The translations under genes were made by a program, and so were the position numbers. From JBGPIT01 sp041485125 (GTDB lineage: Bacteria > Desulfobacterota > Binatia > UTPRO1), in the NCBI GenBank assembly GCA_041485125.1, contig JBGPIT010000332.1:1-5690 (forward strand): a DNA stretch of 5,690 nt, written 5' to 3'. Under the pieces are notes generated by a model, which searched no databases, was not told the DNA's origin, and saw only the letters and a list, made by a program, of their open reading frames with translations. Positions 1 to 4,852 of this stretch are shown here, one piece after another. The stretch's first letter is position 1. Every line of letters starts with the position of its first letter.

Positions 1-492
1 ATCACGCCCGGCGAGTGCAAGATCGGCATCATGCCCGGTTACATCCACAAGCCCGGGACGATCGGCGTGGTGTCGCGCAGCGGCACGCTCACCTACGAGG
101 CGGTGCACCAGCTCACCAAGCTCGGCATCGGGCAGTCGACGTGCGTCGGCATCGGCGGCGATCCTATCATCGGCACCGGCTTCATCGACGTCCTGCGCCT
201 CTATCAGGACGATCCCGGCACCACCGGCGTCATCCTGATCGGCGAGATCGGCGGCACCGCCGAGGAGGACGCAGCGGCGTTCATCAAGGCGCACGTGACC
301 AAGCCCGTCGCGGTGTTCATCGCCGGCCAGACGGCGCCGAAGGGCAAGCGCATGGGTCACGCCGGCGCCATCATCGCCGGCGGCCGCGGCACCGCCGCCG
401 ACAAGATCCGCGCCTTCGAGGCCGCCGGCGTGCGCGTGGCGAAGAGCCCCGCCGAGCTCGGCAGCACCATGGCCGCGGCGTTGCGATCATGA
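1..492 (+). CDS. sucD: Succinyl-CoA synthetase (ADP/GDP-forming) alpha subunit, C-terminal part
   Basis: This subunit of the TCA-cycle enzyme converts succinyl-CoA plus phosphate and ADP or GDP to succinate, CoA and ATP or GTP in the cytoplasm, as a complex with SucC. The window opens in frame at ITPGECKIGI and shows 163 residues. From memory of the E. coli protein (about 289 residues), roughly 126 N-terminal residues, including most of the CoA-binding Rossmann domain, lie to the left. Visible hallmarks are SRSGTLTYEA (residues 25-34), QSTCVGIGGDP (45-55), the IGEIGG segment with the Glu that stabilises the phosphohistidine (residue 82, equivalent to E. coli Glu208), and KGKRMGHAGAII with the phosphorylated His at residue 120 (E. 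coli His246; codon 358-360). The C-terminus is complete and ends in TGA at 490-492. sucC is expected just upstream, outside the window. Partial only because of the window edge; identification is near certain. Confidence 0.97.
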   Translation: MTPGECKIGIMPGYIHKPGTIGVVSRSGTLTYEAVHQLTKLGIGQSTCVGIGGDPIIGTGFIDVLRLYQDDPGTTGVILIGEIGGTAEEDAAAFIKAHVTKPVAVFIAGQTAPKGKRMGHAGAIIAGGRGTAADKIRAFEAAGVRVAKSPAELGSTMAAALRS

Positions 493-499
493 GCACGAC

Positions 500-505
500 A
501 GGAGA
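500..505 (+). promoter_or_regulatory. Shine-Dalgarno site of ndk
   Basis: AGGAGA lies 6 nt before the ATG at 512, in the 19-nt gap after sucD. It is the best ribosome binding site in the window. It fixes the ndk start and suggests ndk is translated from the sucD transcript, since no promoter is visible in the gap. An ATG at 489 that overlaps the sucD stop (ATGA) opens only a nine-codon frame and is not the start. Confidence 0.8.
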
Positions 506-511
506 AGCGCG

Positions 512-937
512 ATGACGGAGCAGACACTCGCAATCGTCAAGCCGGACGCCGTGCGGCGGAATCTCATCGGCGAGATCATCCGCCGCATCGAGGCGGCAGG
601 CCTGCGCGTCGCCGCGGCGCGCCTACGACGGCTGACGAAGGCCGAGGCGGAGGGCTTCTACGCCGTCCACCGTGAGCGGCCGTTCTTCGCGAGCCTGACG
701 GCCTTCATGTCGTCCGGTCCCGTGATGGTGATGGTGCTCGAGGGTGACGGCGCGATCGTGCGCTGGCGGACCCTCATGGGCGCGACCGACCCGGCGAAGG
801 CCGACGCCGGCACCATTCGCAAGGACCTCGGGTTGAGCGTCGAGCAGAACGCGACGCACGGCTCCGACGCGCCCGAGACCGCGCGCACCGAGATCGCGTA
901 CTTCTTCAGCGCGCTCGACCTCGTTCATCGGGAGTGA
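512..937 (+). CDS. ndk: Nucleoside diphosphate kinase
   Basis: Ndk transfers the gamma phosphate from an NTP (usually ATP) to any NDP through a phosphohistidine intermediate, balancing cytoplasmic NTP and dNTP pools. The 141-residue length is normal for the family. The N-terminal signature TLAIVKPDAV (residues 5-14) carries the conserved Lys10. RPFF at 56-59 and SGPVMVMVLEG at 68-78 are typical core segments. GATDPAKADAGTIRKDLG at 90-107 holds the nucleotide-binding Thr and Arg, and NATHGSDAPE at 113-122 contains the active-site His116. No key residue is missing. The ATG start is supported by the AGGAGA site 6 nt upstream. It follows sucD by 19 nt, a functionally sensible pairing because SCS makes ATP or GTP and Ndk redistributes the phosphate. 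Its stop codon overlaps the next start (GTGA, 934-937). Confidence 0.97.
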   Translation: MTEQTLAIVKPDAVRRNLIGEIIRRIEAAGLRVAAARLRRLTKAEAEGFYAVHRERPFFASLTAFMSSGPVMVMVLEGDGAIVRWRTLMGATDPAKADAGTIRKDLGLSVEQNATHGSDAPETARTEIAYFFSALDLVHRE

Positions 938-2220
938 GTGCCGTCGCGCGGGCCCGCCGCTGGAATCCCGGCCGCCCTCCCGAGCCGCACGGCCGGAAGG
1001 ACGCGCTGTGGTTCTTCGTGGCGGCGTTCGCGATCTACGCGCTGACGTCCCCGGGGGCGACGGCGTACGACCAGTACGCTCTCTTCGCGGACGCCATGTT
1101 GCACGGCAGCCTGTCGCTGCCCTCGCGCCCGCCGCATCTCGAGATGGCCGAGTACCAGGGCCGCGCCTACTTCAGCAATCCGCCGACGCCGGCGATCCTG
1201 CTGCTGCCGATCATCTGGCTCGCCGAGCATCCGCCGCTGCAACCGTGGCTGCTGCGCTGGAACGGCGGGTGGAACATTCCATTCGGCACCCTGCAGACGT
1301 TTCTGTCCGTGCTGACCGGCGCGCTCGCCGTCGCGTTCGCGCGCGTCGCCCTCGGCCGCGTACCGGTCTCGCGCCGCGCGGCCAACTTCGGCGCCGCGCT
1401 CTTCGGATTCGGCACCATCCACTGGTACCACACGACGATCGGCTCGGTCTGGTACGTCGCGCAGATCGTGCACGCGATGTTCATGTGGCTGCTGGTGTGC
1501 GAGTGGCTGGCGCGCGCGCGCCCGCTGCTGCTCGGGGTGTGGTTCGCGGCGGCGTTCTGGTGCCGCATGGAGACGATCGTCGTCGCACCGTTCATTCTGC
1601 TGGCGCGCCCCGACTGTTGGCTGCAGCCGCTCGCAGACGAGCTCGTGCCGCGCCTCCGCCTCGGGTGGCTGCTGCGTTTCGGTGCGCCGATCGTCGGCGT
1701 GGTCGCGCTCAACGCCGGCTACAACTGGGTGCGCTTCGGCGTCTTCAGCAACTGGGCCTACGAGATGCTGATCGAGAAGCCCGAGGTGCGCGGCCTGTTT
1801 CCGCACGGCCTCCTGTCCTGGGAGTACTGGCCGGGCCACGTCTACGTGATGTTCAAGGCGAAGCCGATCTTCCTCGATACGTTCCCGTGGATCGTACCCT
1901 CGGTGGGAGGTATGGCGATCTGGACCACGACGCCGGCCTTCATCTACGCGTTCCGCGCGCCGCTCGACCGGCTCTCCGCAGCCTGCTGGCTCGGGATCGC
2001 GATCTTCATCGCGCAGCTCTTCCAGTTCGGCGGTACCGGCATGACGCAGTTGGGCTATCGCTTCGCGATGGACTTCTACGCGCTCCTCGTCGTGCTCACG
2101 ATCCGCGGCATGGACCGCCCCATCCGCTGGTGGCACGAGGGATTCATCGGGATCTGCATCTTCATCAACGCATGGTGCGTGTGGGTCCTGAACATCCTCC
2201 ACATCGAGAAACTGTTCTGA
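934..2220 (+). CDS. Polytopic membrane protein, GT-C/GT39-like glycosyltransferase
   Basis: A 428-residue integral membrane protein with about ten hydrophobic segments, roughly at residues 24-39, 84-97, 118-138, 150-162, 170-191, 197-224, 246-262, 320-340, 348-366, 379-392 and 401-421 (boundaries estimated by eye). The loop after TM1 has the layout of lipid-linked-sugar-dependent GT-C enzymes: an acidic/aromatic motif (AYDQYALFADAMLHGSLSL, 44-62), then YFSNPPTPAILLLP (79-92), resembling the Y..PP..llL pattern of GT39 proteins. GYRFAMDFYALL (374-385) resembles a C-terminal motif common in such proteins. GT-C enzymes use polyprenyl-phosphate sugars on the periplasmic face; that role is inferred, and the usual catalytic Asp-Glu/Asp-Asp pair is only partly matched here by Asp46 and Asp53. 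The start is GTG 934 inside the ndk stop; the only SD-like sequence (CGGGAG, 929-934) overlaps the start, so translational coupling is likely. The first in-frame Met (residue 55) would delete TM1. Family assignment is tentative. Confidence 0.75.
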   Translation: MSAVARARRWNPGRPPEPHGRKDALWFFVAAFAIYALTSPGATAYDQYALFADAMLHGSLSLPSRPPHLEMAEYQGRAYFSNPPTPAILLLPIIWLAEHPPLQPWLLRWNGGWNIPFGTLQTFLSVLTGALAVAFARVALGRVPVSRRAANFGAALFGFGTIHWYHTTIGSVWYVAQIVHAMFMWLLVCEWLARARPLLLGVWFAAAFWCRMETIVVAPFILLARPDCWLQPLADELVPRLRLGWLLRFGAPIVGVVALNAGYNWVRFGVFSNWAYEMLIEKPEVRGLFPHGLLSWEYWPGHVYVMFKAKPIFLDTFPWIVPSVGGMAIWTTTPAFIYAFRAPLDRLSAACWLGIAIFIAQLFQFGGTGMTQLGYRFAMDFYALLVVLTIRGMDRPIRWWHEGFIGICIFINAWCVWVLNILHIEKLF

Positions 2221-2227
2221 CCGACAC

Positions 2228-2243
2228 GTCGCCGCGCGGCGAC
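2228..2243. repeat. Perfect 16-bp GC-rich palindrome
   Basis: GTCGCCGCGCGGCGAC is fully self-complementary and sits 8 nt after the stop of the membrane-protein gene, in the 82-nt gap before the methyltransferase ATG. As RNA it could fold as a 6-bp stem with a 4-nt loop, but no T tract follows (next bases are CATCCCC), so it is not a standard intrinsic terminator. It could be a dimeric-protein binding site, a transcript 3'-end hairpin, or chance in GC-rich DNA. Confidence 0.35.
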
Positions 2244-2302
2244 CATCCCCGATCCGCCGCGACCCGCTTGACCTCACGGCGGACGTCTGTTTGCCTCGCC
2301 GC

Positions 2303-3178
2303 ATGACGCTCGCGGCCGAGAAGGGTGCGCTGGAGCAAGTCGCCTGCGCGGTTTGCGGCGGCACGGACGCGACGCGCCTCTTCGAGAAGGACGGTTTCCC
2401 GATCGTCCGCTGCCGCGGCTGCGGCCTGGTCTACGTCAATCCTCGCCTCACGCCGCAGGCCCTCGCCGGCCTGTATGAGGGCCAAGAGATTTCGCCCGCC
2501 GCGTACTACGTGCGCACGGCGCGGCAGGATGAACTCTCGTTCGCGCAACGGCTGGCGCTGATCGAGCGCTACCACGATCCCGGTACGCTGCTCGATCTCG
2601 GCTGCGGGCCGGGGACGTTCTCGGCGGTCGCGCGGTCGCGCGGCTGGCGCCCCGTCGGCCTCGACGTCAACTCGCAGTCGGTGGCGCACTGCCGTGAGCT
2701 CGGCCTCGAAGCGATCTGCGACGTGTTTCCGAGCCCGGCGCTCAGCGGGCGCCGATTCGACGTCGTCGTCATGAACGACTTCCTCGAGCATCTCCCCGAC
2801 CCGGGCGCGGCGCTCGACGCCGTGGGCACGCTGCTGGCGCCGGGCGGCGTGCTCTTCGTCACCACGCCCGACGTTGGATCGCTGATGGCGCGGATCACCG
2901 GCGCGCGCTGGCTGCATCTCAAGCCGAACGAGCACTTGAACTACTTCGACCGTCGCACCATCGATCGACTGCTGACGCGCACCGGGTACCGCGTCAAGTA
3001 CCTGCGGGCGATCGGGCGCGTGCGCAATCTCGCCGTCGCCCTCGAGAAGGTGCGCGCCTACGGCGAGCTCGCGAGCACCGTCGCCCGGTTCCTCGTTCCC
3101 GCGCGCCTGGCCGAGCGCATCAACCTTCCGCTCAACCCCGGCGACGAAATGGTCATCATCGCCGCCAAAGCCGACTAG
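2303..3178 (+). CDS. Class I SAM-dependent methyltransferase with N-terminal Cys4 zinc-binding module
   Basis: A soluble 291-residue protein. Residues 15-40 hold CAVCGG and CRGCGLVYVNPR, with Cys15, Cys18, Cys37 and Cys40 forming a probable zinc site of the kind found in front of sugar and natural-product methyltransferases. The Rossmann methyltransferase core follows: motif I LLDLGCGPGTF (96-106), the acidic residue Asp121 in VGLDVN that should bind the SAM ribose, motif II FDVVVMNDFLEHLPDPG (152-168), and LLAPGGVLFVTTPD (177-190). HLNYFDRRTIDRLL (211-224) is typical of this group. The methyl acceptor cannot be read; a sugar or lipid-linked glycan is inferred from the neighbours. ATG 2303 is chosen; a TTG at 2291 would add four residues and has a weak GGCGGA site 7 nt upstream, whereas the ATG has none, so the start is uncertain by 12 nt. 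It ends in TAG, facing the minus-strand gene. Confidence 0.87.
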   Translation: MTLAAEKGALEQVACAVCGGTDATRLFEKDGFPIVRCRGCGLVYVNPRLTPQALAGLYEGQEISPAAYYVRTARQDELSFAQRLALIERYHDPGTLLDLGCGPGTFSAVARSRGWRPVGLDVNSQSVAHCRELGLEAICDVFPSPALSGRRFDVVVMNDFLEHLPDPGAALDAVGTLLAPGGVLFVTTPDVGSLMARITGARWLHLKPNEHLNYFDRRTIDRLLTRTGYRVKYLRAIGRVRNLAVALEKVRAYGELASTVARFLVPARLAERINLPLNPGDEMVIIAAKAD

Positions 3179-3198
3179 CGGCACTACGCACGGGAGGC

Positions 3199-3215
3199 CG
3201 CGGATTTACTCCGCG
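3199..3215. terminator. Hairpin 1 between convergent genes
   Basis: CGCGGA (3199-3204) pairs with TCCGCG (3210-3215) around the 5-nt loop TTTAC: a perfect 6-bp stem, 20 nt past the methyltransferase stop. No T tract follows on either strand, so it is not a canonical intrinsic terminator; its position between converging genes is the main support for a 3'-end role. Confidence 0.35.
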
Positions 3216-3221
3216 CGCCGA

Positions 3222-3253
3222 CGCCCAGCGCGAGGCGCAGCCTCGCGGGGGCG
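3222..3253. terminator. Hairpin 2 between convergent genes, possible bidirectional terminator
   Basis: CGCGAGG (3229-3235) pairs perfectly with CCTCGCG (3241-3247) around the 5-nt loop CGCAG. Beyond a small internal loop (AG against G) a second 5-bp helix forms between CGCCC (3222-3226) and GGGCG (3249-3253). The structure ends 7 nt before the stop codon of the leftward gene and lies in the 82-nt gap between converging genes, so it could shield or end both transcripts. No T run follows on either strand, so Rho-independent termination is unproven. Confidence 0.45.
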
Positions 3254-3260
3254 AAATGAA

Positions 3261-4724
3261 TCAATGCGCGATACCGTCCGGAAGAACGAACGGCGTGGGA
3301 TGCTCGTCGAGCGTACGGACCTTGCGCGCGACGACGAGCAGCGCCATGCCGTGGCGCGGGCGGAGCCGCTGCTCGAAGCGAAGCCAGGGGACGAGCAAAT
3401 TGGCGACGCGCGCTTGCAGCGTCGGGATGGCGCGGCGCTTCAGGATGACGGAATTGACGTACCACCCGACGATGCCGGGTAGGTTGACGTAGCTCGCCTC
3501 CTCGATCGCGAAGCCGTGGCCCTGGAGCTGGGCGACGAGATCGCCGCGCTCGTAGCGGCGGTGATGGTGGATGGCGCGATCGATCTCGCCGTAGAGGGCG
3601 CGCATCGCCGGCACCTGGAGGATGAGGCGACCGCCGGGCTCGAGCAGGCGGGCGAAGGTGGCGAGCGCGGCGTCGTCGTCCTCGATGTGCTCGAGGACGT
3701 TCAGGCAGAGGACGGTGTCGAAGCGCTCTCCGAGGAGGCCGTCGAGCATCGGGTCGCTCCAGTCGACGCGGCGGACGTGCACGTTCTCGAGACGCTCGGA
3801 GGCGCGGCGGAGGAGCCCGAGGTAGTGCTCGTTGTTGTCGGTCGCGACGACGTGCGGACGGTCGCGGAGGAAGCGGGTGAAGTTGCCGACACCGCAGCCG
3901 ACCTCGAGGACGCGGTCGCCGACGTACGGATCGAGCCGACTCCACACCCACTCGTTGTAGCGGCCGACGTGGCGTAGGCGCTGCAAGGTGGTGTAGCCGG
4001 GATCGTCTTGGTCGTCGACGAAGCGATGTTTGAGGATGGTCCAAATCGCCGCCAGACCGTCCTTCCAGCCGATCTTCTTGCCTTCCCAGTATTCGCGGCC
4101 GTGGTAACTGATCGGCACCTCGTAGAGGCGACAGCCGAGGCGCGCGACCTTGGCGGTGAGCTCGGGCTCGATCCCGAACCGATTCGAGGTGAGGCGCATG
4201 CGGCGCAGAACGTCGGTGCGGAAGACCTTGTAGCAAGTCTCCATGTCGGTGAGGTTCAAGTCGGTGCAGACATTCGAGATGAAGGTGAGGAGCTTGTTGC
4301 CGAGCATGTGCCGAAAGAAGAGCACGCGCCGGGTGGCGCCGAGAAAGCGTGAGCCGTAGACGACGTCGGCCCGCCCGCTGACGATCGGCTCGATCAACTT
4401 GGGGTATTCGGCCGGGTCGTACTCGAGGTCGGCGTCTTGGATGAGCGTGATGTCACCGTCGACGTGCTCGAGCGCGCTGCGGATGGCCGCGCCCTTGCCG
4501 GCGTTCTGCGCTTGGAAGATCGCCTGCAGACGGTTGCGATCGTCGTGCGGCTCGCTGAGCAGATCGCGGATCACGTCGGCGGTGCCGTCGGTCGAGCCGT
4601 CGTCGACGAGGATGATCTGCTTGCGGATCGGGACGGCGCGGACGCGCTCGAGGACGCGGCGGAGCGTCCGCCGCTCGTTGAAGACCGGAACGATGACCGA
4701 AAGTGTGACGTCCGATGGCCGCAC
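3261..4724 (-). CDS. Bifunctional GT2 glycosyltransferase (DPM-synthase-like) / class I SAM methyltransferase
   Basis: A 487-residue fusion of two complete enzymes. Residues 7-235 form a GT-A family 2 domain of the dolichol-phosphate-mannose-synthase type: SVIVPVFNE (9-17), DDGSTDGT (41-48), NAGKGAAIRSAL (74-85), QDADLEYDP with the metal-binding DAD (96-104), VVYGSRFLG (121-129), DMETCYKVFR (160-169), GIEPELTAK (184-192) and EGKKIGWKDGL (214-224). Such enzymes move a hexose from a nucleotide sugar to polyprenyl phosphate. Residues about 250-470 form a methyltransferase: motif I VLEVGCGVGNF (272-282), the ribose-binding acid in ATDNNE (294-299), FDTVLCLNVLEHIEDD (335-350), LLEPGGRLILQVP (360-372), and an HHHRRY element (386-391). 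No transmembrane segment is evident, unlike DPM enzymes with C-terminal membrane helices. The acceptor of the methyl group is unknown. The start is GTG 4724; no ATG/GTG/TTG occurs in frame just upstream, and the start is preceded by six Cs with no Shine-Dalgarno. The gene diverges from the GT9 gene. Confidence 0.93.
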   Translation of the reverse strand: MRPSDVTLSVIVPVFNERRTLRRVLERVRAVPIRKQIILVDDGSTDGTADVIRDLLSEPHDDRNRLQAIFQAQNAGKGAAIRSALEHVDGDITLIQDADLEYDPAEYPKLIEPIVSGRADVVYGSRFLGATRRVLFFRHMLGNKLLTFISNVCTDLNLTDMETCYKVFRTDVLRRMRLTSNRFGIEPELTAKVARLGCRLYEVPISYHGREYWEGKKIGWKDGLAAIWTILKHRFVDDQDDPGYTTLQRLRHVGRYNEWVWSRLDPYVGDRVLEVGCGVGNFTRFLRDRPHVVATDNNEHYLGLLRRASERLENVHVRRVDWSDPMLDGLLGERFDTVLCLNVLEHIEDDDAALATFARLLEPGGRLILQVPAMRALYGEIDRAIHHHRRYERGDLVAQLQGHGFAIEEASYVNLPGIVGWYVNSVILKRRAIPTLQARVANLLVPWLRFEQRLRPRHGMALLVVARKVRTLDEHPTPFVLPDGIAH

Positions 4725-4778
4725 GGGGGGATCTATTACCAGGACCCGCGCCGTTGACCAATGTATGCCGAGGATGCG

Positions 4779-4808
4779 TTGACACCCGGAAGAGGCTGCC
4801 TGTAGGTT
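4779..4808 (+). promoter_or_regulatory. Candidate sigma70-type promoter for the GT9 gene
   Basis: A perfect TTGACA (4779-4784) is followed after 18 bp by TAGGTT (4803-4808), a poor -10 matching TATAAT at 3 of 6 positions. It lies in the 128-nt divergent intergenic region (4725-4852), about 45 nt before the GT9 start. GTTGAC also occurs 25 bp upstream (4753-4758), which may be chance or part of an operator. The -35 is good but the -10 is weak, so confidence is low. Confidence 0.3.
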
Positions 4809-4852
4809 TGAGAGCGGCGGCGTGGGGTCCTGCCGTCGATCAGGCCCATACG

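Noticed and set aside
15..515. A plus-strand frame across sucD giving a His/Arg-rich protein
   Set aside because: Frameshifted reading of sucD; the real frame matches succinyl-CoA synthetase alpha throughout.
2268..2296. TTGACC followed 17 bp later by TTGCCT as a promoter for the zinc-binding methyltransferase
   Set aside because: The -10 matches TATAAT at only two positions, so a promoter here cannot be supported.
925..2364. A 479-codon open frame on the minus strand opposite the membrane-protein gene
   Set aside because: Its product is rich in Arg, Glu, Asp, His and Ala with no recognisable domain, the usual shadow of a GC-rich gene. The plus strand encodes a coherent multi-pass membrane protein.
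2165..3184. A 339-codon minus-strand frame opposite the zinc-binding methyltransferase gene
   Set aside because: Low-complexity Arg/Ala/Glu composition and no motif, while the plus strand carries clear Cys4 and SAM motifs.
3184..4236. A 350-codon minus-strand frame overlapping the GT2-methyltransferase gene in another frame
   Set aside because: Product is dominated by Arg, Pro and Ala repeats, an out-of-frame artefact of the real gene.
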